A DNA stretch of 64,000 bases from Ryuthela nishihirai (lineage: Eukaryota; Arthropoda; Arachnida; Araneae; Heptathelidae): assembly GCA_038380435.1 (NCBI GenBank), contig JAWZYU010000058.1, positions 2,418,001 to 2,482,000 of the forward strand, in the 5' to 3' direction. Shown here one piece after another: positions 45,501 to 54,179 of this stretch. How positions within the stretch are numbered: the first letter of the stretch is position 1; each line of letters begins with the position of its first letter. A model generated the notes under the pieces. The model was given only the letters and a program-made list of their open reading frames with translations. It was not told the DNA's origin and did not search any database. A program made the translations under genes and the position numbers.

Positions 45501-46535
45501 GCGAATTATTTCTGTATTAACTGTGCTCTAGATTAATTCTTCAAATTTATTTAAAAAATGGTATAAAACAAGTAGGTAGAAGTAATAAAATATTGTAAAA
45601 AGCGAATTCTTGCAGTATGAACAGTTTTTTAGATTACATAAGGGTACCAAAATAATTCAATTTTGCTTTGTACTTTACAAGATTATTTTCTGCAATAAAA
45701 TATTTTCTCTCACCACAGCAATTCAGATTCTCTAGAAAATGTTAAAAAATATTTTTGATTGGCAAAAATAATCTTCAAATTAATATCTTTTAACAAATGT
45801 ATTTCCGTTCAGTATTATATAGATATTTCAGCACTAAAAATTTAATTAATGGAATGGATTTTGCACAATAAAAATATCTGTGATTGAATCCTTATCCATT
45901 TAATTTTTTAAAGCGTGAACCGAAATTGAATACATAATTTTAAATCACGAAACCCAAATCAATCTAGAAAACATTTCTGATAGGTCAATGCTTTGTTTTC
46001 ACCAAAAGGGTCAAAACTCAATTTCACAGAGTTGTTACTTATCTATTTTACTTTAGCAATTACTATAGGATACTTAGTTTTACTTTAGGATATTCAATTT
46101 TTTTTAGATGTTGTAAAACTACAAGAGAGGAAAAGTGGGAGAGATAATATACAGTTAAAGTAAGATATATATATTTATCTAGATGAAACAGAAATAAAAG
46201 CGTTTACTTCTATTTGCTTTATATTACTGCTTGAAAAATGTTGCATAATTAGAACATTCAAATACATATTTACTTACTTCCATCATCCATGTAGTGATAA
46301 CCATCCTCATTTGCGATGTTATTTCTTCCTGGAAACTTGGTATATAATCGAATGTTGTTGGATAGTGACATTCTAGGTGCAGAAGTCTCGTCAAAATTCT
46401 ACTGTCATTTAATACCTTATCGTTTGGAGTTCGAAGGGTATCTTTTTCAGTCTGACGGCAAAGAATCTGCACAACAGATTTCCAGCTATGCTCCATCACA
46501 ACTGGACTCGAAGATGATTCGTTGCTGCTACTCAT
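30484..46535 (-). CDS. CycD: G1/S-specific cyclin D (spliced; one exon not found)
   Basis: Host gene for a D-type cyclin, the regulatory partner of CDK4/6 that drives G1 progression by phosphorylating RB in the nucleus. Five coding exons were recognised: 46535-46278, 39072-38966, 34962-34806, 33316-33171 and 30582-30484. Junction phases agree wherever both sides are seen, and each has GT...AG sites. They yield ~255 residues. The exon between the first two, expected to hold the start of cyclin box 1 (V-C-x-E...NYxDRFL in relatives, about 35 codons), was not located between 39,073 and 46,277. Family signs are ITTWMME at the end of exon 1, SACLLLSSKMRE, LVLSRLKWNMASITPVDFL, and the short C-terminus. 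No other cyclin type fits the DWE-LVL-LKWN pattern. Either the exon is diverged, misassembled or lost, or the gene is inactive. Apart from the missing exon, no stop or frameshift was seen. Confidence 0.88.
30712..30912 (+). mobile_element. SINE-B in cyclin D intron 5
   Basis: It shows GTTTGGCTACTGATTAAAGG, GGTTCGAGTACCGGGTAAGG, CCTTCTACTATGACACATAA and the tail AGCTGCTTGAGAG followed by TATTTATT. It is antisense to the gene. Confidence 0.75.
31650..32230 (+). repeat. C/G-richer block with a 59-bp tandem duplication
   Basis: A region unlike the AT-rich surroundings, inside cyclin D intron 5. TCTTGGCACTGTCCAACCGG (32,051) and TCTTGGCTCTGTTCAACCGG (32,110) start two ~59-bp copies, each containing AAACCGGTCAGCA and CTTCGACC. 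It ends in a C-run followed by (CCA)n at 32,177-32,213. It may be part of an unrecognised element. Confidence 0.55.
32347..32425. repeat. Inverted repeat, ~30-bp arms
   Basis: AATAAGAAATCACAGTATGC (left) pairs with GCATACTTGATTTCTTATT (right), and the inner TGTTAAT pairs with ATTAACA. The loop is ~15 bp. It is probably a foldback/MITE remnant in cyclin D intron 5. Confidence 0.7.
32445..32625 (+). mobile_element. SINE-A 3' portion
   Basis: TTTAAAGAACACACTGGATGG, GAGGCTACCATCTCTCTC, AACAGTTGTCCAGTGAGTCC and the tail ACTTCAACCCAACC follow the family order. The tRNA-like head is missing. Confidence 0.7.
33171..33316 (-). CDS. CycD: Cyclin D exon, second cyclin fold
   Basis: 146 bp from the acceptor ATTCCAG (phase 1, giving Asp) to the donor GTAAGT (phase 0). 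It encodes FIFCCYRPSLIAAASIVATA and then STIRPKNKKWPSS...LEDITGIEA. This corresponds to human KFISNPPSMVAAGSVVAA.... Confidence 0.9.
33882..34095. mobile_element. Tc1/mariner-type MITE, 214 bp
   Basis: A near-perfect palindrome with terminal repeats CAGTCGCCCAAAAAAGTATC and the complementary GATACTTTTTTGAGCGACTG, flanked by TA on both sides (33,880-33,881 and 34,096-34,097). The arms meet at a central CTTCGTGTGCTGTACACGAAG. It has no coding capacity and lies in the cyclin D intron between the exons at 34,806 and 33,316. The arms differ at few positions, suggesting recent insertion. Confidence 0.9.
34279..34348. repeat. 24-bp tandem repeat, three copies
   Basis: TATATCTTTAGATA recurs with a 24-bp period (TCTTTAGA at about 34,287, 34,311 and 34,335). 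Confidence 0.85.
34806..34962 (-). CDS. CycD: Cyclin D exon, end of cyclin box 1 and linker
   Basis: 157 bp from the acceptor TTTCGTAG (phase 0) to the donor GTAAG (phase 1). It encodes DWEQLVLSRLKWNMASITPV and then DFLHVFASKLPLPK..., ending IDICIR. It closely follows the D2/D3 pattern DWE-LVLGKLKWDLAAV...DFL. Confidence 0.93.
35050..35405 (-). mobile_element. SINE-A, old copy in cyclin D intron 3
   Basis: On the plus strand it shows AGGTGCACAGGGTATAACTC, GAGGCTTAACGTTTTATCC, ATTCGAACCAGTAAATATC and GCTACCAACTGAGCCA, in minus-strand family order with many changes. Confidence 0.6.
36080..37980 (+). pseudogene. Decayed LINE (EN-RT class) reverse transcriptase
   Basis: Frame fragments line up with the LINE at 61,541-63,847: ELNKRVKDKLTVNKNLGLD, MWAEHFRDSVNNVISSP, a motif-A remnant in another frame near 36,865-36,895 (FIDFKKAFNSVDR), the motif-C fragment LYYADDVTLLSHDVDE near 37,155, LEQVSQFYYLG, and NRNNKKLDAFDSRFLSSILG. 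It ends near 37,980 with a ...CCCATAGCCCATG-like 3' sequence. Many stops, frameshifts and small deletions mark it as the oldest LINE here. It lies antisense in cyclin D intron 3. Confidence 0.8.
37990..38045. repeat. (ATGT)n-rich microsatellite
   Basis: Interrupted ATGTATGTATGT runs directly follow the 3' end of the LINE remnant. Confidence 0.7.
38640..38815 (+). mobile_element. SINE-A 3' portion, old
   Basis: ACATTAAAGAACTGACTAGG, TAACAGCTGTGCAATGGG, GGCCATGTGGCC and an AAAATAACCC end follow the family order. The head is missing. Confidence 0.55.
38966..39072 (-). CDS. CycD: Cyclin D exon with cyclin-box 1 helices (LLGSAC region)
   Basis: 107 bp that begin after the acceptor TTCTAG (phase 1, completing a glycine) and end at the donor GTAGGT (phase 0). 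It encodes SACLLLSSKMRE...LEKLCAHTDHAVKAKEIL. This matches the human segment ATCMFVASKMKE...EKLCIYTDNSIRPEELL. In mammals this segment is fused with the preceding NYLDRF segment in one exon, so an additional intron is present here. Confidence 0.88.
39470..39840 (-). mobile_element. Possible mariner-like relic
   Basis: The left edge ATACGAGGGCATTCAAACAG resembles a mariner terminal repeat. On the minus strand, MKFREERQSFEHLSHAGTPK is followed by ETVNERVMATIREL. This resembles the FREGRxSVEDxxRSGRP...V region after the mariner helix-turn-helix. Most of the catalytic domain is missing. The relic lies in the region where the missing cyclin D exon should be. Confidence 0.35.
40890..41235 (+). mobile_element. 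SINE-A, old copy
   Basis: Family landmarks are GTGGAGGCGGGAGTATTG, GTTAGCGTGCCAAGCTCCTA, TTAAAGCACACAGTGGATGG, CTTGGCGAGAGACTGCTATC and ACCTTCTCTGAAC. They are heavily diverged. Confidence 0.6.
42191..42578 (+). mobile_element. SINE-A, full length and young
   Basis: The most intact copy, with head GGCGGGGGTGGCTCAGTCGG, B box GGTTCGAGTCCC, the full body, and end AGGTAAAACAACCCAATCC. An exact 11-bp target-site duplication, GCACTATGAAA, lies at 42,180-42,190 and 42,579-42,589. It is antisense within a cyclin D intron. Confidence 0.93.
42733..42922 (-). mobile_element. SINE-B, old copy
   Basis: CTCAAGCAGCTGTTTGCCAC (3' end), GTGCCTTATCCGGAGCTCGA and CACGCTAACCACTAAA show the family in minus orientation with a diverged middle. 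Confidence 0.65.
44160..44352 (+). mobile_element. SINE-B
   Basis: GTGCCGAGTGGTTAAGGCGC is close to a tRNA-Ser/Leu A box, and GGTTCGAGCCCCGGG is a good B box. ACCTTCTACTGTAGCGTATA and GACAAGCAATAGCTTCAGG follow, then a TTTATT tail. The pol III promoter boxes are well kept. Confidence 0.8.
45431..45645. repeat. 105-bp tandem duplication in cyclin D intron
   Basis: ATTCTTCAAATTT begins at 45,431 and 45,536. Both copies continue with GGTATAAAA(A)CAAGTAGGTAGA and GTAATAAAATATTGTAAAAA then GCGAATT, with moderate divergence. Confidence 0.85.
46278..46535 (-). CDS. CycD: Cyclin D exon 1
   Basis: 86 codons from ATG 46,535 (A at -3) to the donor GTAAGTA just after ATG-GAA, phase 0. A second ATG at 46,496 (codon 14, MEHSWKSVVQILCRQ) aligns with the usual vertebrate start (ME...LLCCE) and has G at -3 and +4. 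The RB-binding LxCxE motif of D cyclins corresponds to ILCRQ here, with Gln in place of the acidic residue. The exon ends ...MRMVITTWMME, the lead-in to the cyclin box. The extra N-terminal residues are serine-rich. Confidence 0.88.
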
Positions 46536-46612
46536 ACTAACTCACGACGGACGTTATTACCAAACTTCAGCACACGGTAATGTGTATCTCAGTCGCCTCA
46601 CTTAGTTAAATG

Positions 46613-46720
46613 TAATATATATATATACCAGAATAATGCTACCGGAAATGATATACTGAAAAACAAAAGCGCTCCAAGTAACAATTAAATGGCGAGCCCT
46701 GATTGGCTAGCTCTGATTGG
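46613..46720 (-). promoter_or_regulatory. Putative cyclin D promoter: two CCAAT boxes and an AT-rich TATA-like run
   Basis: On the minus strand, CCAATCAG occurs twice, 14 bp apart (ATTGG on plus at 46,702-46,706 and 46,716-46,720), 167-185 bp upstream of the ATG. A (TA)n run at 46,614-46,626 lies ~80 bp upstream. Tandem CCAAT boxes of this kind bind NF-Y in many cell-cycle promoters. The role here is inferred from position. Confidence 0.5.
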
Positions 46721-47261
46721 CCACTGTCAATTAATAAGGATTAAGGTCTTAGTAGTATCATTTAATGCCAGCATGGTGCTAACGGATTAGTCAAAGGGTG
46801 GCAACAGCCGACCTTGAAAATTTGGAGAATGTTCAAAAAGTATATTTCTCCTACTCACAGATAACGGTTTTGATATTCAAACCACGAAAATGTTACCTGT
46901 AGATAAAAAGATTTCTGTATTCTATTAAAAAATGTAAAGTGAATTCGAGCTAAAGAGTCGGAGCTACTCTTTGAATGGTATATCAGTGTCATATATTCGG
47001 ATTTTAACATTTACACATACGGTACTTAATTATTGAATTCTGGTGTAACCTTGAGCTCGAAACCCCTTGATTAGACGATGTGACGTTAAGAATATAGTAG
47101 CGAAATATGTTCTGCTCACTTAAATTTTGTACATGGCACGCCACCTCTGAATGATATTCGCTCTAAAATTCTATTAATATCGAAATAAAAGGAATTCACA
47201 ATATAATCCGGAAATTTATGGTTAACGGTAATAAATTTTATAAAAATATTTTTTTTCGTTT

Positions 47262-47793
47262 AACTGGTGCTGCCGGGACTTTTAAGAAGCTATGGAGAGT
47301 GTGGAGAAATAGGCGTATACACTTAAAGACTAAAATTAGACTGTATAATAGTTTGGTTCTTTCCAGGGTTAGTTATGGTAGTGAAACTTGGACACTTTGT
47401 AAACAAGATAACAGGAAACTAGATGCTTTTGATTCCAGATGCTTACGCAGTATCTTGGGCATTAGGTGGTTAAATTTTGTAACTAATGATGTTTGCGACT
47501 TCCTTTAGCAGCATATTGTGCAGAGAGAGACTCCGTTGGTTTGGCCATGTGGCTCGTATGAATAATTATAGATTGACGAATAGGGTTATCAACAGTGTGC
47601 CTAAAGGCCTCAGAAAGAAGGGGAGACCTACGATGCGGTGGGCTTATAATGTCAAACAGGACCTTGTTAGAATTGGTGTGCAGTCGCCAGATGCAGTAGA
47701 TGTAGCTCAGGATAGACTTACTTGGAGAACTAAATTGCACGGTCTGGTTGGACCTCCGTAGCCCATGGCTGCTTGGGAATGATGATGATGGTG
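47262..47793 (+). mobile_element. LINE 3' end (5'-truncated insertion)
   Basis: It begins inside the C-terminal coding part (FKKLWRVWRNRRIHLKTKIR, then SETWTLCKQDNRKLDAFDSR), has one frameshift near 47,490, continues through RLRWFGHVARMNNYR and ends HGLVGPP-stop. CCCATGGCTGCTTGGGAATG and a (ATG)n tail follow. It is a typical 5'-truncated retrotransposon copy. It lies just upstream of the cyclin D promoter. Confidence 0.85.
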
Positions 47794-47999
47794 TTTGCAT
47801 TTGTTACATATATTTATCCAAGTACACTGTGAATACGTCAAAAATGTAATAAAATTAAGTTTGTATATCAGAATGTTCTTTCAAGGTCAAATGCAAGCCA
47901 TTTCACTTTCAGTGAGAGGAACCATGAAAGATATATATAAATTGGGACGTGCGATTAAATAATAGCTCAAATAACATAGACGCTGGACAGTTTAAAATT

Positions 48000-48590
48000 T
48001 GAATATATTTTCCAAGAACTAGAAAAATAATCAAAGATATATTAATCAAAAATATCAGCTCTGATTTCAAATTCATGCATTTGCTCTCGACCGACCTCAG
48101 CTGTAAAACACAATATTTTATTAAAGTTTCCCCAAAAAAACATTCTTTGTCTGAAAAGGAAAAATAAATTCTTAACTCCGATAGGAGCATAAATGATCAA
48201 GTTTTATTTTGTTTTCTGGGCTTGCATGTATCTTTCGGTGTATTATCAGAATGCCTCAGAAAAAGAATGTTATTGATGAATCAGAAAGTGTCTCAGAAAG
48301 AATGTTATTGAGCCGAAATTTATTCTTTTTTAATCCTATGAAATAAATGTGGTTAGTTAATATTAAACTGTTTTAAAAATAGACTTAAATAATAATTTCC
48401 AGGTCAATTTGCGTTTAGCAAAAATTTCCTTTTGTCTACATGAAGTATTTGAAACTAAATCCAACCCTCGACTCCATAGGAATAACAAAAATATACATTT
48501 GAAGCATATGAAAGAAGTGATTAAATTTATTATTACCTACATTAATCATGTGATTGTTCCTATTGCAAAGTATTTTAAGCGTTAATCAGG
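48000..48590. other. AT-rich intergenic stretch
   Basis: No gene or recognised repeat was seen. Confidence 0.5.
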
Positions 48591-48595
48591 TTACT

Positions 48596-48942
48596 ACAGG
48601 GAAGGGATGTGACTGGTAATCAGCCGTTCCCTGTCTCGAGTTCCGCGTTCAGATTTATCTTCTCAAAACTCCCCGCCCTGCTCTATCAGTAGGAGACACC
48701 AATGGGTTTTAAAAACCGCCGTCCGTCGGATGGGAGGTTAAGCCAATTTCCGTTTACGGGAGAGCCATATTCTGTTAATGTTAAAGAACAAGTTGGATGG
48801 CTTTGACGGGAGGCTACCATCTGTCTCTCCCAACAGCTGTCCAGGGGGTCCCACCCTTCTCAGGGTCCTTGTCGCCTGGCCATATAGCTCATTGTGTGCA
48901 AAAAAAAAGTGCTCCTCAGAAGTAAAACAATCCAACCCAGGT
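48596..48942 (+). mobile_element. SINE-A, 5'-altered copy
   Basis: The tRNA head is degraded (GTGACTGGTAATCAGCCGTTC...). The body from TTCTCAAAACTCCCCGCCCTG to AAGTAAAACAATCCAACCC is clear, including GTCCGTCGGATGGGAGGTTA. Confidence 0.8.
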
Positions 48943-49369
48943 GAGTATATGAGATAAATGAAAAGTACGCAACGCCTATACAGTGAAATATCACTATAGC
49001 GAAGTAGGCGACCAAAATAGATTCATTAAAATGAAATTTCGTTGGAGTGCAATGCAATAAATAAATTATAGCGTGACAGTTACACATATATTATAAAATT
49101 ATCATAACCAAATAATCTAACAATGAATTAACGTTTACTTCTTAAAAAGAGAGATATTTTTAAATGTGTGTTTGAACAAGGAATTTCTATGAATTCCTGA
49201 ATTATGTAGCAAAACATATATTAATGATGAACAAAATAACAATGAACAACGTGAATTGGGTAATTGTCCAAATCACTTGCTGAATAGAAATTTCACCGAG
49301 TGCAGCATCACGCGAGGCATGAAAAACAAACCAAGACCAAAAAGTGTAGGTAGCATTGATTAAGAATTA

Positions 49370-49560
49370 ATTGGCCGAGTGGTTAGGAAACTTGGCTACT
49401 GATCTAAGGGACCTGGTTTCCATCCCGGATAAGGCATGGATGTGTGTTTTGTTTTTCTGCTGAGGTCATGCCATCCTCACAGACCTTCTACTATGACACA
49501 TAAACTGTCAGACCTCTCTGGCAAGCAGTTGTTTGAAGGGGTATTTTTTTTATATTTATT
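49370..49560 (+). mobile_element. SINE-B
   Basis: TTGGCCGAGTGGTTAGGAAA, CTTGGCTACTGATCTAAGGG, a mutated B box (GGTTTCCATCCCGG) and GGCAAGCAGTTGTTTGAAGG. The 3' tail touches the 203-bp duplication that follows. Confidence 0.8.
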
Positions 49561-49570
49561 TATTAATTTT

Positions 49571-49963
49571 ATTTCGAAATTTCTTTATCGATTTAACATA
49601 ACGGTATACAGAAATTTCGCAGTAGACGAAGACTAATTAGACTTCGCTGAATATTTCCTTACTGCGGATTTGGTTACGCTGACATTGATATGCATCTGGG
49701 TTATGGACTTTTGTGGCCTCACAGAGAGAGGCGGTTACAAGAAATTTATCAATGCCAGAAATTTCGAAATTTTATTTCGAAATTTCTTTATCGATTTAAC
49801 ATAACGGTATACAGAAAATTCGCAGTAGACGAAGACTAATTAGACTTCACTGAATATTTCGTTACTGCGGATTTGGTTACGCTGACATTGATATGCATCT
49901 GGGTTATGGACTTTTGTGGCCTCACAGAGAGAGGCGGTTACAAGAAATTTATCAATGCCAGAA
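49571..49963. repeat. 203-bp tandem duplication, very recent
   Basis: ATTTCGAAATTTCTTTATCG starts at 49,571 and 49,774. The two copies match to ATTTATCAATGCCAGAA with only about three substitutions seen over ~190 bp. The family of the unit is not recognised. Confidence 0.92.
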
Positions 49964-50189
49964 TCAGGGGAAATTATCAGTTGGATCGTGATATGACCTG
50001 TGTGGATTTCAGACAAACTCCACATGGAAGCATCGAAAGTTGAACAATGTATGATACTCTGATGGCTTAATATGATAATCTGTGTCTGCTGCAGATGGAT
50101 TTCAGGGTTGGTAGAATGAGTCAAATCAACTCGCAAGGATATTGAGAAATTTTTGGCATTTGAAGACAGTCATATAAAGACAGGAGTAA

Positions 50190-50450
50190 AACAGCCCAAC
50201 CCAGTCTTGGAATGGGTTTTTCATCTCTGAGCTGAACATAACGAGATAAATCACCAGGACACAAAAACCGCGAAGGCTAAGCGAAATTTGGGTACAGGGT
50301 CTCATTGGACAGCTGTTGGGAGATAGATGTTAGCCTCTCATCAAAAAAACCTACTGTGTTCTTTAAAGTTCGTCGTTCTCCCGCACACGGAACTAAAGCT
50401 TCATGTCCCATTCGACGGACAACGGCCTTTCCAGCCCATGGTGTGCGCGA
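50190..50450 (-). mobile_element. SINE-A, partial
   Basis: CAGCCCAACCCAG, ATCTCTGAGCTGAACATAA, GGACAGCTGTTGGGAGATAG, GTGTTCTTTAAAGTTCGTCG and CATTCGACGGACAACGGCC give the minus-strand family order. The tRNA-like head is lost. Confidence 0.7.
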
Positions 50451-51380
50451 AACACGTAAAACTTTTGAGTAAACGTGTTTGTTGCAGAACCAAGTTCGCT
50501 CCCATTATGTTGAATTAACAATAGCAACGCTGTAGATACATGATTGTGAGAGCGTGGAATGCCCGCTTTAGTACTGCGTATCTCCTATTTGATTTTTCAC
50601 ATTTCTGAACTTCTAAAAACGCCATGAAATGATGAAAGTTTTAGTCGTACAAAGAGCTGCTCTGTGTTGTCACAGAATTGCAACAGCCAGTCTCTCCAGG
50701 AAAGACATATGATTTTTCTAATTTCAGGTTGCTACAAATGCCGGAATAGGTATAGCAAATTTTAACCATCAATACATGAGTTATGCTTCATTTATGACAT
50801 TTGATCGCCTTCATTTTATACTCCTCTTATACTCAGAATCCATTTCTCCAGAAATCAAGGAGGTCCGGTTTTCATAGTTTCAGTGTTTCATTCCTTAAGC
50901 CAGTGTTTCTCATGGATTGTGCCGTCGCACACTTATATGTCATTAGTCTTTGCCAAGAGCGCTGCTGTATTCATGGAAAAAAATCTAAAATATAGCGAAA
51001 AATTAAAAAAAGAAACGTTTTGAAATGCAATGCTAAATTCGCAAGAATGATATAAATATATGGTGAAGAATTTTCTAGATTATATATTATTGTATTTATT
51101 GTCACTCTACTATTTTCATGATGTTGTTTAACCTGAAAAATATTAGTTCTGAGTTTTTAATTGATGAGAAGGAAGACACCGATGCTCCGGAAATGAGAAT
51201 TTTCAATGCTGTCAATAGCAGGGAATTTTTAAATTAATAAAATATATACTTTTGGTGTGCCGCAACGAAGTGAATCGATTGGTAAGTGAGATTCGATGAA
51301 CTGACTCGAGTAATTAGATGTACCTCGAGGAATTGATTTGAGCACTAGGTATGCTACCTTGAATTGTCTCGACTAATAGG

Positions 51381-51475
51381 TTGACGAAGTGAAACCAAAC
51401 TATCCTTGACGAAGTGAAACCAAACATTCCTTGACGAAATGAATCCAAAAAATCCTTAACGAATAAAATAGTTTC
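51381..51475. repeat. 25-bp tandem repeat, four copies
   Basis: TTGACGAAGTGAAACCAAAC recurs at 51,381, 51,406 and 51,431 (diverged), with a fourth decayed copy at 51,456 (TTAACGAAT). The period is 25 bp. Confidence 0.85.
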
Positions 51476-52389
51476 GCCATGATGTTGAAAAAGGTTCAGA
51501 ACCATCTCAGTGGAGTATATACATCGTTCAGAATGGTAATGAAAGAAAAAATAATGATAGCATACCTCTGTGCCACATTTAATTTCTAAATGTCAGGCTT
51601 CAAAAACCCCAAGTTTTAAACCAGTTCCGAAAGCGACATAACTGGTGACCTATTACGGATAAAGGAAAGGCTTCCATTACAAATGTGCGTGCATTTTATT
51701 ATTTCTTCAATCATGAGTTTCAATCCCGCTTTTGTCTTCTATACGCTTCAGTCAATTTCAATCAATGGGCGAGTGGTGGTGGTATCATGTCAGTAATGCT
51801 ATTAGGACGGAGATTTAGAGAGGTGAGAACGGATTATGACGTCCTTGGGGATTAACGCACAGAAGGTATTGCTGTCTTACTTCATCCAATTGTTCCATCA
51901 AGGTCAACTAAAAGTTACTGATGATGTCAGAGACATGAAAGTCTTCAGCTGAATGATGTTAAAGGATTTTTGTAAGGAGATTATTTCCTGAAATTTAAAA
52001 TATACCTAATATTGCTACAGTAAATTCCTAGATAACCCTTTTTTGACCAAAGGCCGCTATTTACCTGAAATAATTTCCAATGTTGCCACAGGTTGCGATT
52101 CGAATCTGAACACTGCAAATCGTAACTGTGATGTGCTGCCAACTTAGCTAAATCCACCCCCCCCCCCCCTCCGTTATACTGTTAAAATTTTATATTCATC
52201 GCTATCTTCGGTCAGACATTCAATAGAAGCAGTTAATGCAAAGCAAAATTCCAGTCAATGTGTTAAATCTGGAAATAATGCAAAAACGATATTTAGATTG
52301 AAATGAAATTTGAAAACCCTTTATGGAGAATAATTTTGTAATGAGATTTTACATGTGATTTCTAAATTAAAAAAACAAGTCAATGACCT

Positions 52390-52720
52390 TAATACCCGTA
52401 GATATGAACCACAAAGCTTCCATCTTAAATGTTTGCTTCAAAAATGATGTTTAAAATCAATGGGTGTGATTAGTACTCTTAAGGTCACACCCATTGATTA
52501 CAGGAAGGATTAGTATCTTTCCCGATAATACCAGGAAACAAATTACCCTGAAGCAATTGTTCAGCACGAAGATGGGGCAGGAGCCGATCAGTATAATACA
52601 TCAAAGATAAAATCTGCAAGTAATGGGTGACCTAAGTATGAAGATATCGCAAGAAACAAACCACCAATGCCTAATCCATGGTTCGAAAACGAATGGAGTT
52701 TATTCGGTCTAAATAACAGT
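52390..52720. repeat. Diverged repeat block, copy 1 (with hairpin)
   Basis: Shares the order of AAATGTTTGCTT, GTGACCTAAGTATGAAG and CGCAAGAAACAAACCACCAA with 54,180-54,420. Inside it, ATCAATGGGTGTGA (about 52,457) and TCACACCCATTGAT (about 52,484) form a 14-bp stem with a ~13-bp loop. Confidence 0.5.
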
Positions 52721-53929
52721 AAATGTCAGGAATATTTATTTCCGAAAACAATGAAATTTCGAAAACAGTATACCGCAAGAGTTACTTTCCATAATTTACC
52801 AGGGGATAAACTCACAACATTAGGCTCAGGTTATTGACCTGAAGTTCATTGGTTGCAGTCCCAACTGTACACCATTGAGATTTTTCTTTACTAAACACCC
52901 CACGTGCTCTAGTTTAGACATAAGGCATATTTTATATAAGTGTAATTTTACTTATTTTTATATTTTTACAATTTTTAAATTTCTCTCACGAATAGATTGT
53001 TTGCAATAGTCATTTAAAGTTTAATATTTTCCACAGTTAGAAAGTGATTTTAATTTTATTGGGAAATTTAGAAATGTTTATTTTATCAATTCATCACTAC
53101 CGAAATAATGGAAAACATTTTTCATTTATTTCTGAAAATATATGTATATCTATATTTGTTTTTTTACAATTTAATGCCGCAAGACGATGAACCAAAAACA
53201 ACAGCTCGCTTTCAAACACGAGCAAATACAAAGAATGCACATCTCGGGAAACTGAATATTTTTATATATCTTCATCAATTGTCTAAATTTCGATGAATCT
53301 GATATTGATTATCAAAATTCAATGTATCATTTTACATCTTCGCTCATTATCAGTGTTTTCCAACTTTAAAACATACATAATAATCGATAAAAAATTTTAA
53401 TTCTTTTGCTAAAGTTCTATTGTGTGTTTCAAATTATAATCATAATTAATACCCAGTTACGTTTTTAGTTTGATATAGGCTTTCGAACAAATTCCACAAT
53501 GACAATGGGAAGGAAGTTATAAAAATAAATTGGAAGAAAAATGTAAGTAAAGAAAAAAAAACGAAAACTCAAGTGTCAGGTTCATCTACTTTACCATTTC
53601 CCTTAAGTTATATTTCAAATTATCCAAAAATAGATTTAGTAACCTCAGCGTTTTTACAAATTAATGACTATATTATATTTCACACTCTAAGTTCTGACGG
53701 TTGACAATAGCATGACATTAACTGGAGAAAGTTTCTTATACGACGTTATCTCTTCGGGTACCTCTCATCTCCAAATACTCCAACTGATCACTTCACCTGC
53801 AAATAACTTTTCGGTAGTTTTCCTTTTTTGTGTTGTAGTTTTCGTTACGTGTTTGAAAAATTGAGGAACATCTCATTATCTATGTCTTCTTGGGCTAATG
53901 TTTTCACGTGTTCTCTTCTTTAATGCCCG

Positions 53930-54176
53930 ACAGGCTTGGAAACCCCGGCATTCATCAGATGGGAAGTAATGCCGTGGACCCGTTGTAGAGGAGAGACCCA
54001 TTCCCTTTGCGTGCTGAAGAACGGGAGGGGTATGATCATATGCCGGATTCCCATGCGTCTCCTAAAAGCTGTTCAGTGGCTCCCCTTCTCCAATTTTCTC
54101 CGAGTCCTTGTGGTCTGGTCCTTTAGCCCCTTATGAGAAGAAAAATGTCACTCAGAAGTAAAACAACCCAATCCAA
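53930..54176 (+). mobile_element. SINE-A 3' two-thirds
   Basis: GGCTTGGAAACCCCGGCATTC, CAGATGGGAAGTAATGCCGT, GCTGTTCAGTGGCTCCCC and AAGTAAAACAACCCAATCC follow the family order. The head is missing. Confidence 0.7.
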
Positions 54177-54179
54177 CAA

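Larger units (their letters stand above)
50460..53925. other. AT-rich intergenic stretch with small repeats
   Basis: No gene was recognised. It contains the 25-bp repeats at 51,381, a poly-C run near 52,157, a hairpin at 52,457 and the dispersed block at 52,390-52,720. Confidence 0.5.
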
